From: Limnomonas spitsbergensis
Taxonomy: Eukaryota > Chlorophyta > Chlorophyceae > Chlamydomonadales
NCBI GenBank assembly: GCA_037349105.1
Contig: JAYJMM010000123.1
Location: forward strand, 4,960,001-5,024,000
Direction of reading: 5' to 3'
Length of the DNA stretch: 64,000 bases
The notes under the pieces are model-generated. The model was not told the DNA's origin. It made no database searches and saw only the letters and a list, made by a program, of their open reading frames with translations. Of the stretch, positions 21,273 to 34,700 are shown piece by piece. Position numbers and translations under genes: made by a program. Position 1 is the first letter of the stretch. Each line of letters opens with the position of its first letter.

Positions 21273-22735
21273 CTACTTGCCACTAGGCGACAGCCAGGCT
21301 GGCAGGGACGAAGGCTCCCCGCTCTTACAGTCCAGCACACGGATGCAGATGCAGGAGCGGTGGAAGGTGCGTGCGACCTCAGCAAAACCCATGCCCCGAC
21401 ATATGCTTGCCGCAGAGAAGCCGAAGTAGACAGTCTTCCACCGCAGCTTGCAAGTTGCACCCGGGGCAGGCCCAGGGCCGCAGGGGGCAAGCCCAGGGCC
21501 TAAGGGAGCAGGCCGAGGGCCTAAGGGAGCAGGCCCAGGTCCTAAGGGAGCATGTCCAGGATCCAGCAGCCCCGCAGACTGAGAGGCCGCTGACCAGGCT
21601 GGCGCGGTTGCCTCCGATACCAGCCTTTCTGGTATTGAGCTGGAATGAGGGGCAAGAGCAGCAGCCCCGGCAGGTGTTGAGCCGGGCGCAGGCTGTTCTC
21701 CCACCGCCACCACCACCACCGGTTCCCCTATCACGTTCGAATCCGCGGAAGGGGTCACATCATCGCAGCTTATGCTCGCATCTGCCGACCCTCCTATGCA
21801 TTCGGCTGTTCCTACTGCTACTGCTGCTGCTGCTTCGGCTGCTTCAACGGCGGTAGGAAGATCTGCGGCAACAGCGTCCCTCTTTCCAGCATTGTTTGAG
21901 GCAGCAGATGCTGCTGCTGCTGCTGCCGCAGCTGCAGCTGCACATTTTTCAGCAGCAGGAGAGGCTTTTGAGCAGCTGTTGCCCGACAACGCCATGAGCA
22001 CCTCCCATGGCACCTCCACCGGCTGCACCAGCGTCATACCGTCCAGGAACACCTCGTTGGTCTGGAAGTAGGTTCCGTTCAGTGGGAAGGCGCCCTGGAC
22101 CGCCATCCACGCCGGCAGCATCACCGCGGCCCGCAGCAGGGGCTCCTCCTGCCCAGGGGAGGGAGCATGGAGAAGGTCGCCCTCCCTGCTGATGCGGCCT
22201 CCACCTCTGCTCCCGCCTGCGTATCTATCGCCGCCTCCGTTCCCACCTCCACTGCCGCATGCACTTGCATCAGCTGGCGCTGCACCCGATGCCCCCCCCT
22301 CGTCAAGCTCCAGGGGTTCTGTCCCCGCAGGCGGGTCCACACCTCCCCGCTGGTTGCTGGCCGCTGAGGTGCCGCCCTCTTTAGCGGCCAAGGCGGTCCC
22401 ATGCTGGTCGCGGAGCCGCAACATGTTCCGCCCCGACACAGAGGCGCCGTCTCTTTCAGCGGCCCTCATGTGCCTCACGACGGCCGCCTCCACCTGCCCT
22501 GGGGACATGACCCGCCAGCCTCCGGCCGCGGCCTGGCGCAGCAGCAGCAGCAGGTACGGCGCCACTGCGCCCTTGCCGCAGCCCGGCCAGGGCCCAGCAC
22601 GAGAGGGCAGAACCTTACGTAGCTGCGCGAGGGTCAGCGGCAACGCCGAGAGCGAGGTTCGCGTTTTCGAGGTCGCGACCAGGGAGCCTGGCTGAGCCAT
22701 GAGTGCCAGCGCCTTGTCCCATCTCGGATCATTCC
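21273..22735 (-). other. Last exon: DEMETER RRM-like domain
   Basis: After NDPRWDKALALMAQPGS, the exon carries PLNGTYFQTNEVFLDG, VEVPWEVLMAL, a ~170-residue Ala/Pro-rich insertion, then KTVYFGFSAASICRGM and FHRSCICIRVLDCKSG. These match the C-terminal RRM-like domain of plant DEMETER proteins (VYFGTS... and CVRGFD... in plants). The stop is TAG at 21275-21273. Confidence 0.9.
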
Positions 22736-25700
22736 CTGGAGCAGCAGCATGCAGGCAGCAGAATAGAGTGTCAAGAAAAGCAAATAGCTGAGACGAAAGA
22801 GTCCGGTGACCAGCTCGCAGGCAGCAGAGAAGAGTGTCCAGGCATTAGAAAAGCAAGCAGCTGACAAAACAGTCCGGGTAACAGCACGCAGGCAGCAGAG
22901 AAGAGTGTCAAGGCTCTAGCAAAGCAAACAGCTGACAAGACAGTCCGGTAACCAGGATACCAGCAGGCAGGCAGCCGAGAAGAGTGCCGGGGCTTTAGGA
23001 AAGCATGCACTTAAGACTAGACAGCCCGGTTACCAGAAGACTGGCAGCAGATGAGAGTGCCAGAGCACTAGCAAAGCAAACAGCTGGTCAGACGGTCCGG
23101 AAAACAGCAGACAGGCAGCAGATTATAGTGTTAGGGTGCTGGCTGTACTGACAGCTCCTGCATGTCTACAAAGAACAGATGAGACCGGGCATCCGCCCAT
23201 GCGCCTTCTTCCCTGAGGCTGGGCAAGCAAACCATACCAGCAGAGAAAGTCTACCAGGAGCTCGCCCTGCCAACGCCGTGAGACAGTCCTCTACTAGCAA
23301 CTGGCCAGCTACCCCCTATGCCCCCCGCACCTGTCCAGCTACTCACCATGTCCCTCTGCACCCCCAGCTACCCCCCATGCCCCCCGCACCTGTCCAGCTA
23401 CCCCCCATGCCCCCCGCACCTGTCCAGCTACTCACCATGTCCCTCTGCACCCCCAGCTACCCCCCATGCCCCCCGAACCTGTCCAGCTACCCCCCATGCC
23501 CCCCGCACCTGTCCAGCTACTCAACATGCCCCCCGCACCTGTCCAGCTACCCCCCATGCCCCCTGCACCTGTACAGCTACTCACCCTGTCCCTCTGCACC
23601 TGGCTGGTTACCCGCCATATCCCCCACACCTGCTGCTGCCCGCCATATCCCCCACACCTGCTGCTGCCCGCCATATCCCCCACACCTGCTGCTGCCCACC
23701 ATATCCCCCACACCTGCTGCTGCCCGCCATATCCCCCACACCTGCTACTGCCCGCCATATCCCCCACACCTGCTGCTGCCCGCCATATCCCCCACACCTG
23801 CTGCTGCCCGCCATATCCCCCACACCTGCTGCTGCCCGCCATATCCCCCACACCTGCTGCTGCCCGCCATATCCCCCACACCTGCTGCTGCCCGCCATAT
23901 CCCCCACACCTGCTGCTGCCCGCCATATCCCCCACACCTACTGCTGCCCGCCATATCCCCCACACCTGCTGCTGCCCGCCACATCCCCACACCTACTGCT
24001 ATCCGCTGCATCCTACTGCACCTGCCCTGCTGCCCGCTACGTCTCTCCTCACCAGTATTCATTTCTCAACGTTTTACATCCCGCTGGCCGCCCCACAGCA
24101 ATCCCACGGTAGTGTTCCTTTTTTCGGCTACAAAACCATTTTTGACAGGCAGCCCCGCAGCTGCCAAAGGCCCGATTGAGACAAAACCTGGACCGGTGTA
24201 CGGCTGGCAACCCAAGCAGCAGGGCTGGTCACAAATGGGGACTCCGGCCGGAGGCCGGATTGTAGCTGACATGTAGCTGAGTCACAAAAAATAAACGCTG
24301 TCCCACGGCCGCCGATAACCCGATTAAGGCCGAGACCCAGCATGGTTGGCCGACTGGCTGTGCATGGGGACATCGGCCGAAGGCCCAGAGGTAGCTGACG
24401 TATACCTGAACTGTAGCCTAACCTCGACAAGATAAACAATGCACCGCACCTGGCCGGCTGCCCGCCACGTCCTTGGCCGCCGCCGGGACGCTGATGGTTC
24501 CGGAGCCGTCAACCCAGAAGATCTCGCCATCATCCACGCACTCCTCCCCGTCAGACAGCCCGTAGCCGCCGACGCCTTCGCCGCCACGGCCGTCCTGCCG
24601 CTGCGCTGAGGCGAGGGCTGCCGACAACGCCCGTGTGAGGGCAGCAAAGGCGTCCACAGCTCGCGGGTGCGGGCTCTTGTCGGGATGGAGCAGCACACAC
24701 AGCTCGCGGTACCGCTGCTTGAGACTCGCCGTACCTGCTTAAACAGGACAGCGTAAGCGCATCATTATTTCAAAGTTCCTTACTGTTTACAGCATTGCTA
24801 CGGGTACGGGAATGGATTCTCTACGTCAAGAATGGCCCTCCAGTATTTTCTACCTCATTGTTTTAATTCTTTGACCTTTCTAGGGCATGTGGGGTACTGG
24901 GGTGGGCAATGGTGAGGCCCGGCAGATGCAGTGCCCTGATGTAGACTGTATCTGATGCCATTGAGCCAGTGTGTGTGTGGGGGGGGGGGCAGGAAATGTG
25001 TGAACTCTCTTGCACGCACAGGGATTCATCTTTTCCACACATTCACAGTCCATTGGGTACGGACTATGGAAAGGCACATGAGAGCAGCTTCCACACAGAC
25101 CCCGAGGTTGGCCGTGGAAATTACACAAGGAACCAAAGTAAAAACATAATGAGGAGGACCGTCGCAAGAAACAAATACAATAAGAAATAATATCGTTTGC
25201 CATGAGGCGTGGGTCAAGGAAGCCAACATGCGAACCTGTGCGCCTACGCCAAGCCTCTTAAACTACAATCTTAAAAAGTCCTTACGAAAGCATAGAAATA
25301 GCGTGCAGCTATATCGTACGATGCTCCAGGTTTCATGCACGGTGTGCCCTTAATCTCTTCGCTCCATGCGATCCAATGATTTAGCAGCTCGCTGCCTCCA
25401 TGCCAATGTAGGACCTGTAGGGCCACCACCAGGGGCCTGCCCCCTCTTTCTGAACGGTATGCTCTAGATCTTCTAGATCCATCGTGTCACTCACTTGGCA
25501 GCTCGCTGCCTCCAGGCCAATCCAGAACCTGCAGGGCCACCACCAGGGGCATGCCTCCGCTGTCCGGCAACACGCCAGCCGTCGCCGCAGCGTTGGCAGC
25601 GCTTTCATGGGATTCCTGTTCAAGATGGGAGCCGACAGGGTGATTGTTCAGCCACAATTCAGAGACGATTCAGCCACACTCATATACAATTCAGCCACAG

Positions 25701-28700
25701 TTCAGCTTGTGTCCAGATACATTCAGCTACAATTCAGCGCTGCCATCGCATTTGTGAGATTCTTGCTGATGAGGGGTCCGATAATCGACTAGGGGGCTGA
25801 ATACTGGAGTATGCGAAGCGGCCCAACCCACTTGCTGGCCGTGCTCAGCTCTCCCTTGGGTACAAATACATATTTTGTTTCATTGCTGCTCACAGAACAG
25901 ATTTCGATTTGACCCGATTGAAAATTGTCGTAGACAATTGATCTTTGGTATTTTGATTTAATGTTTCCCTAAAATTGGTATTCTTGTGTGCCTTTCACCT
26001 CCAAACAACGGTGCTAACCGGGGCGGCAAATCGGCAATGCACATACTGATAATCTGCACATAATTACCTGTATGCTAATATGCATGATTTCATGTGAACT
26101 GTCGCGGATAATCGACCGTGAGTATTCTAATCCATCCCTCACACCCCCAAACAATCATAAATACGAGCGAAGGTAAGGCGCATCTACAGTACGACAGATG
26201 CAAGTTTTCACGCAAGATTTTTTTCTGGTCCTACCGGTCCTAACAATACCGGTACCATTGCCTTTCAGTATTGCCGTCACATTCCCTCCACTCACCTTCA
26301 TGATCTGCAGCACCCTCTCCACTGCCAACGCGGAGGCCAGTGTGTCCGCTCCGCCTGTTCGACTAGGCGGCCCTCCCAGGCCAGCAGCGCTTGCGGGCAG
26401 ACCTACGGCAGACACTGCTTCGGGCCCACCCTTCCACATCTCGGCACCTGAAGGCTGCACTGGCTCCTCTCTCTCAGTGTCCTCTACAGCAATCGGCCAT
26501 ACAATCTTGTCATGTGCTGCTTCAGGGCAAGCAGGCGCCTGCTGGACGCACTCCAAGTCCTCCTGCTCCTGCTGCTGTTGCTCCTGCTGACACTGCTGCA
26601 GCTTCTGCTGCTTCTGAAACTGCTGCTCCTGCTCCTGCTGCCTCTCCTCCTGCTCCTGCTGCCCCTGCTGCTGCTGCTTCTTGACCATTTCTTCCGACCT
26701 AGCTGGAAATGGACAAGGCGCCTCCGCCACAGCCGACCCAGACTCCGGCTCTCCCCAAGGCTTCACCAGCCCGCTCTCCAACGCTCCCTGTTCGGCTGGG
26801 CGCTCATCGAGATGACGCCTAGCTGGCATGGCAGGCCCAGGAGGGCATGCCGCCAGCTCAGCGACAGTGTAAGCGGGAAGGGACGGAGCGGGGGAGGGCA
26901 GAGCGGGGACGGACGGATCTTGTGGACCCGCACCATCCCGCGGATCCCTGCGCTTGCTCTGGCCAGTGGGGATAAGCGGGGCCAGGTGCCCGCTCTGTCC
27001 CGCGGGGCCGAGTGGGGCCGGATGCTTGCTGTGGCCCGCAGGAAAGGTTCGAGCCAGGTGCTCGCTCTGGCCCACGGGAATGAGCTGGACTGGGCACTCG
27101 CTGAGGCCCGCGGGGACAAGCGAGGCTGTGCGCTCAGTGTCGCCTGGGGAGCCTGGAGATGATGCTGCAGGCTGCGCCCACTTCCGCTTTGCCGCGGAGG
27201 CTGGTGGCCGCTGGCGAGGCGGCCTGTGCATCCCTGGCCCACGCAAACCCGCTTCCACAGCTGCTAGCACCTTCTCGGCGGCTTGGACCTCAATGGTGGC
27301 TTGCACCTCCACGGTGGCTTCCGCCTCCACTGCCGCTTGCTCCTCCATGGTGGCTTGTACCGCCACGGTGTCCCGCGCTGCTGCTGCACCCCGAGTACCA
27401 GCGCGGCCAGGGACCACCGTAGTGCCCACTGGCTGAGGTGCCTCATGCTTTGAGGCAGGCTCAGAAGAACCCTCCTGCTTGTTTTGCAGGGGCACCCTCA
27501 TCTCCTTCTCCTCCTGGTTGACTGTACCCTGCATGTGTGCCTGCTCCTCCTCCATTTCCTCCGCCTCCCCTTCCCCCTGGTTGGCTATACAATGCAAAAG
27601 CACCTTCTCCTCCTCCTCCTCCTTCTCTTCCTCTTCCTCTTCCTTCTCCTCCTCCTCCTCCTCGGCAGACCTCTCCGCGGCAGACCTGACGGAGCCCCGG
27701 CCACGCCGCAGGGAGTAGCTCCTTCGCTGCCCTTCCGGCTTGGGCGTCCCAACGACCATCGCAGGCCGCACAACGCCTACTTGCTGCATTGGTCGCTTAG
27801 CAGCGGCCGTGACCCCTGTCCGCTCAACAGCGGCCGTGGGCAGTGCTCGCTTAACAGCGGCTGTGACCCCTGTCTGCTTAACAGCGGCTGCGTCCATCAC
27901 GGGTACTGCAGCGCCTGCGCCCCGCGCCGAGTGCCGTGTGCCAGCAGCAGCCCGTTTGTCAGCCAGAGGAGTCGAGGCAGGCGTAAACAGGCGGCCCCAA
28001 TGCTGTCCCAAGGCATCCAGGTGCGCATCCCTGAGCGGAGCAGCGGCCAGTTTGCCTCCCTGCGCACCATTACGCCCTTTGGCCGCTCTGGTTGAACGAA
28101 ATCCTGAGCCCTGGATCGAAACATCTGCTGAGGGGGTCTTGCCGGCAGGGCCCGCACCACCTGCCGAGAGAGCCTTGCCGGCAGGGCCCGCGCCACCTGC
28201 CGAGAGAGCCTTGCCGGCAGGGCCCGCACCACCTGCCGAGAGAGCCTTGCCGGCAGGGCTTGCACCACCTGCCTTACTGCCGGTGCCCGCTCGACCTGCC
28301 TTACTGCCGGTGCCCGCGTTATCCGCTGAGGGGGCCTTGCTGCAGGCCAGGCGAGTGGAAGCCCTGAGGAGCTGCACGCGGCCTGCCTCCCTTTCTGCAC
28401 GGCAGAAATGCCTGGGCAGGCCCAACCGCCACACCTCCTGGGAGATCCCACGGGCAGTCTCAGCCTCAGCCTCCGTTGGTGAAGCGCGACGAGGTGCTGC
28501 CTTGGCAGGAGTCGCGGGAGGTATACCAGCAGGTCGCATCGGGGACCGAGCGGACCGAGGTGAGCCGAGCAGTCCGTGCGGGGTGTGCCGAGTGGTCCGT
28601 GTGGGCGACAGGGTGGACCGGGTGGGGAGAGAGAGGTTTGATCTTGCTCGGGAGAGGGCAGACCGGGTGGTAGGACGGACGTGCAACAGAGGAGGCTGGG

Positions 28701-31700
28701 CGACCAAGCGGCCAGTAGTGCAACGAGCCGCAGCAGCGGCGGATGGGGGGTGGCGGCGGATGGCAGGCTTGGCAACGGCTGCCCGGTAGCCCCGGGGAAG
28801 GGGATGCACCTTGGTGTTAGAGCCTGGCTCGACCTTCGGAAGAAGGCTTGCTGATCTGAGGGTGCGCAGCACCGCAGGCGCGGCAGCGGCAGCTTCAGGC
28901 GCCGTCAGAGCTCTTGTGAAATGCCGCTGGGCGGGCAGTGAGCCGCCGCCGCCGCCGCCGCCGTTGCCAATGGCCACTGTCGCAGCGGCAGCAGCAGCAG
29001 CAGCAGGAACGGAACTAGCAACAGTGACAGATTTCTCATCCGGTACGAAAGCCTGCAGCTGCATGACGCAGCTTCGTTTGGCCCGCGCCCTGACAGCCGC
29101 AGCAGGGGCCAGATCATCCAGAACATCCGGGGGCAAGCGAGAAGCTGCTCCAGTGCCATTGCCCGGCCACAGCAAAGTCTCCGCACGGAGAGCTGACGCA
29201 AGGCTCTTGCCTTGACCTGGTCCGCGGGCATAGGGAGACGTGGAGGGGCGCAGCGACGCTCGCTGTGGCAGCACGGCCGCCATAGTGCGCCTGGCCGGGG
29301 GCGCCATGGCAGCGTTCAACGGCGTAGCGGTTGCCTTTGCAGGAGGCGTCCTAGGATCAAAGGAGAAGGGAGCTTCTGCCAGCTCCAAGCCGCTGGCCTG
29401 GGTTGCAGCATCTGGTTCTGCTGCGCACCTGCTCCGCGTCTTTGGTTCGCCGCGGTAAGTGCGTCTGGGCGAGTCCACGCCCTCGCCCTGATCAGGGTAG
29501 GAAGCCACCGACATTCCCTTGCTCTCCAGGCCTCGGCGGATCTCAGAGGCACCCTCCATCGCCAGTCTGGTAGGACTGCCTTCGAAGGACTCTGGCCGGC
29601 CGGCCAGCCTGGTGGTAGGATTCCCTACAAAGGAATCCGGCCGGCCGGCCAGCCTCATAGGACTGCCTTCGAAGGACTCTGGCCGGCCGGCCAGCCTGCT
29701 AGGACTGCCTTCAAAGGACTCCGGCTGGCCGGCCAGCCTGCTAGGACTGCCTTCAAAGGACTCTGGCCCGCCGGCCGGCCTGCTAGGACTGCCTACCAAG
29801 GATTCCATAAGGTCAGTGGCGGCATTGCCATCAAGGTTTTCCGGAGATGTACTCGGTGCGTCCACCAAAGACGGGCCTGCAAGATCCGACAGGGCTGGTC
29901 CTGACAGATCCATGACGTCTGCCCCATCCAGATCCAAGATCTCTGGAAGTTCACCGTACAGTGGATCTTCCAGATCTATGATGTCCGCCTCTGCCAGGTC
30001 AATGCACGGCGGGCTCGCCTGCAGGTCCTTGATCGAGCCTGTGCCCCCCAGCCAGCGGGTCATGATGGCGGCAGAGGCACCCGTGGGTGGCCTCGTAACC
30101 GCTGCTTCCGCCTGGCCCTGGGGCGGGGCTCTGAGGCGCTTGCCCCCGGAGTAAGCGATGCCTCTCGGCAAAGTGGCCCTGAAGGCAAGTCCTAGGTCCT
30201 CTAGTCCAGTGGGTCGCCACGAGGAGGCATCCAACCCGCTCCCCAGACGGAGCCGCTTGATCGGCAGCTGCAAGTGACGACACTCAGCATCCGCCACCCG
30301 CTTGCGGACGCCGCCGCCGCCGCCGCCGCTGCCGCGGCGGCCGCTACTGCCGTCGGCGTCGGCGTTGGCATCCCCGCTGACGAGGCGGTCGGCCTGCTCC
30401 TGGAGCCGCTGCATCAGCTGCGGCCGCGCCCGCTTCCTCGCGCCGCGGTGGCGCGTGGTGGCGCTGTCCGAAACCACGAAGTGTACAGGCCCAGCGGCCT
30501 GCACCGCTGCTGCTGCCGCATCGCCCGTGTTGGCCGCTGCATTCATCGCAAAAGCAGCCGCGGCAACGGCGATAGCTGCGGCGGCGGGTTGGCAGGGCTG
30601 TGAATGGGTCCCTGGGGCAGAGGCAGGTCTCGCCGAGGCTTGCAAGCCCTGGACTAGCTTGCTATAGGAGTCTTGCAGGGCGCCGCCAGACCTCTGGTCG
30701 AGCCTTCCGTAGCAGTCTTGTAGGGCGCCACCCGTTTCTTTGAGGGAGGAATTCGGCTCCTGAATGAGTTTTTTGTTTGATGGCTGGGGGGCGCTCCTGC
30801 CAGCAGGAGTGACCCGGAGGGGCTTGCCCACCTCCTGGATGATTGTGCGGTATGGCTCCTGGAGGGCCCCGCTGCCTGCAGCTGCGCCTTGCCTTGGCCC
30901 CGCAGCGTTATGCTGGGTAGAGGCTGAGGCGCTGGGGGGAGAGATGCCCCCGAGCTGCTGCTGTTGTTTTTGTTGCTGCTTCTGTTGTTGCTGCTGTTGC
31001 TTTTGTTGTTGTTGCTGCTGCTGCGTTTCTTTTCGGCGGTCGACCCCATCAGGTTGAAGGCGAGGACCCTTGCAGCGCGCGTAGTCGCAGGATGATGCAA
31101 GCGGGCAGGCTGAGCAATTGGGCAGCACCTTCTGACAAAACACCTGCACAAAAAAACGCAGCAGCCTATTTATAGACCGCGCCAGGTGGTGCCACTATGA
31201 AAAGCAGAGAGGCAGGCAATAGTAATACGGATAAAGATACAAATAATCATCATCATTTAAATACCTAAAAAAATACAAGAAATGTTCAGATCATTCAGAT
31301 CATTGTATCTCCCACCTGGGCAAGTGTGACCTTCCACCTGGGCGAGTGTGACCTCCCACCTGGATTAGTGTGACCTCCCACCTTTCCCAGGGTGATCATG
31401 AGGTAGTGAAGCTCGTAGAGGGTACTGCTGTCAAAAGCCATCAGCCGCTTGTGGAGGAACTTATGGACCTCAGGCTCCTCAGGGTACTGGTCAAGATCCT
31501 CCAGGGCAGATTCGCTCTGAGAATAAGTGGAAATAAAAGATTTATTAGAGCTTCTACTTATGGACCTCGAGCTCCTCGGGGTACTGGTCCAGGTCCTCCA
31601 ATGCAGATTCACTCTAAGCATAAGCTGAAATAAATTGTTCAGTTGTTTTATCACAGCTTCTAGATGCAGACCTCAGGCACCCAGGTAGTTCATCCAGGCC

Positions 31701-34700
31701 CTCCAAGCAGATTCGCACTGATGAGCACACATGGATATCAATTCTACCGTTTTGCTGTTTTATTACACCTCTAAGTTAACCTCAGGCCCCTCAGGGGAGT
31801 TCCTCCAGGTCCGCCAGGACGAATTCACGCTCAGCATAGATCCACCATTCAAGAGGCATCTAATTGCTGCATTTCCAATACCGGTACCCACCTCGAGTTT
31901 TTATTTTTTTGATATTACTGTTTCTACTGGTCTAGGTCCTCCTCTCTGATAACCAGTGATAGGTCCTCCGTGATTCTCTCTGATTACCAGTGATAGGTCC
32001 TCCGTGATTCTCTCTGATTACCAGTGATAGGTCCTCCGTGATTCTCTCTGATTACCAGTGATAGGTCCTCCGTGATTCTCTCTGATTACCAGTGATAGGT
32101 CCTCCGTGATTCTCTCTGATTACCAGTGATAGGTCCTCCGTGATTCTCTCTGATTACCAGTGATAGGTCCTCCGTGATTCTCTCTGATTACCAGTGATAG
32201 GTCCTCCGTGATTCTCTCTGATTACCAGTGATAGGTCCTCCGTGATTCTCTCTGATTACCAGTGATAGGTCCTCCGTGATTCTCTCTGATTACCAGTGAT
32301 AGGTCCTCCGTGATTCTCTCTGATTACCAGTGATAGGTCCTCCGTGATTCTCTCTGATTACCAGTGATAGGTCCTCCGTGATTCTCTCTGATTACCAGTG
32401 ATAGGTCCTCCGTGATTCTCTCTGATTACCAGTGATAGGTCCTCCGTGATTCTCTCTGATTACCAGTGATAGGTCCTCCGTGATTCTCTCTGATTACCAG
32501 TGATAGGTCCTCCGTGATTCTCTCTGATTACCAGTGATAGGTCCTCCGTGATTCTCTCTGATTACCAGTGATAGGTCCTCCGTGATTCTCTCTGATTACC
32601 AGTGATAGGTCCTCCGTGATTCTCTCTGATTACCAGTGATAGGTCCTCCGTGATTCTCTCTGATTACCAGTGATAGGTCCTCCGTGATTCTCTCTGATTA
32701 CCAGTGATAGGTCCTCCGTGATTCTCTCTGATTACCAGTGATAGGTCCTCCGTGATTCTCTCTGATTACCAGTGATAGGTCCTCCGTGATTCTCTCTGAT
32801 TACCAGTGATAGGTCCTCCGTGATTCTCTCTAATTACCAGTGATAGGATGAATCAGTGATAGGGGGGAGGGCATCATTGCAACCTCTTTCTGCACCTCAA
32901 CTGGCCCAGTGGCCCAGGCTCTCCAGGGAGAAATCACTCTAAGCATCCAATCACTAATGGTGTAATGGATAGGAATTTTACTATCGGTACCTTAATTTTA
33001 TTTTCCATACCGAAATGATTGTTGCCGCCCCTACCGCCTCCTGGTTCTCTTTAGGGGAGTTCCGTTTAGCCTTATAAATCACAGGACATTGCAGCAGGCA
33101 GCATTTCATTTGGCACTAAACTCTAAACCCTGAACTCAATTCAATTGGCACTAAACCCGAAACCCTGAGCCCATTTTGTTTGGCACGTTTCTGACATGAT
33201 TATGAATTCTATATGGGCAGCAAGTCATCAGCAGCAAGCAGGCCGCCACTTCCAGAATTAACTATACAGTATACACCAGGGGGTATTCACCATTACACCC
33301 TTATCTATGCTGCACATGCCACATGCTACATCATACAGGACACTGTACAACAGGATGCAAACGTACTGCAGAACAAATACATAATCTACGATGCAGGCAA
33401 GCCCTGGCGTGGGCCCGGACAATTTGAGTATCTTTTACAAATCTCCTCTCCTGAATCTGTGAAGGCACCCTTATTCCTGTGCTTTAGTACCCACCTGCAG
33501 AGGTATCCATCCCAGCCTGGCGCACACGCGCGCGACATTAGTGTCCTGCATGTGGGGGACACGCCATGTGACGGTACGTCACTGCACGATCCCTCAAATA
33601 GAGGATCTACAATCAAGACAGAGCGATATGGGGTCTGGCACCCCTATGCAGCTTCACAACAATCCAATGCAGCTTCCCAACAATACAATGCAGCTTCCCG
33701 AATATCCAATGCACTTTCCCAGCAATCCAATGCAGCTTCCCAACAAAACAATGCAGCTTCCCGAATATCCAATGCACTTTCCCAGCAATCCAATGCACCT
33801 TCACCAAAACAGCAGTCAAAAGGGTCACCTGTGAGGCACCCCACCCAACAGGATGCAACGCAACACAGCACCCAGCGCTACTCACAAAAACCACAGATGG
33901 TACACCACAGCAGGAGCATGCTGTACAATTCAGAGCAGTACAAAGCAGTACACTACCAGCATGTGCTGTGCAGTACGCACCACGGGGAACTCTTTCATGC
34001 CCAATGAGAGAAGCATCACACACCTGTCAGGCGAGGGGGAAGCAGTTTGTTCAGTGAACAGCTTTTCCGTCCCATTGTTTCCACGGCCCACAGGGGGCCT
34101 AAGAGGCACACAGGGGGCCTAGGAGGCACATGGGGCTTGCATCTGCGCACTACCTCAGACATTAGCATTAAAATGTTGACTGAATAACCGTACACTATTT
34201 GCGGCACCGTCAAAGGGCCAACCGTAGCGACCGTAACTCGCCCAACACAGCATGTGCTGCCGCTGGGTCCTGACGCACTGGCTAATGCAGCTGTGAAGCA
34301 TCATGGAGGATGTTCCCGCAGCACAGGCATCAGCATCAGCATCTACAGCTACAGACGGCATGCATGTATATTCCGATCATTCAGGTGCCGGCAAGCATCA
34401 CAAGTGCAGAAATATGCACACAAGCAACCGCCCGGTGGCTGGGCGCTGCCTCCCCCGCTCAAGAAGGATCTCACAACATACCTCACAACATATCTCACAA
34501 CATATCTCACAACATACCTCACAACAGATCTCACAACAGATCTCACAACAGACCTCACAACAGACCTCACAACATATCTCACAACATATCTCACAACAGA
34601 CCTCGCAACAGATCTCACAACATATCTCACAACAGACCTTCCAACAGACCTTCCAACAGACCTCACAACAGACCTCACAACAGACCTCACAACAGACCTC

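Noticed and set aside
23179..24276. ORFs with PPYPPHLLLPAISPT repeats
   Set aside because: 28-bp minisatellite in an intron; all frames open by period.
26391..30603. Plus-strand ORFs opposite the large DEMETER exon
   Set aside because: Shadows of a GC-rich coding exon; the minus strand has the conserved Fe-S motif and correct splice phases.
31930..32848. CRISPR array
   Set aside because: Regular 34-bp units but no spacers, and eukaryotic intron context.
34230..34290. Possible exon encoding QCVRTQRQHM as the missing glycosylase segment
   Set aside because: It resembled the CVRLL block and fitted the phase, but it has no suitable donor. The exon at 34023-33981 (CVMLLSLGMKEFPV) fits far better.
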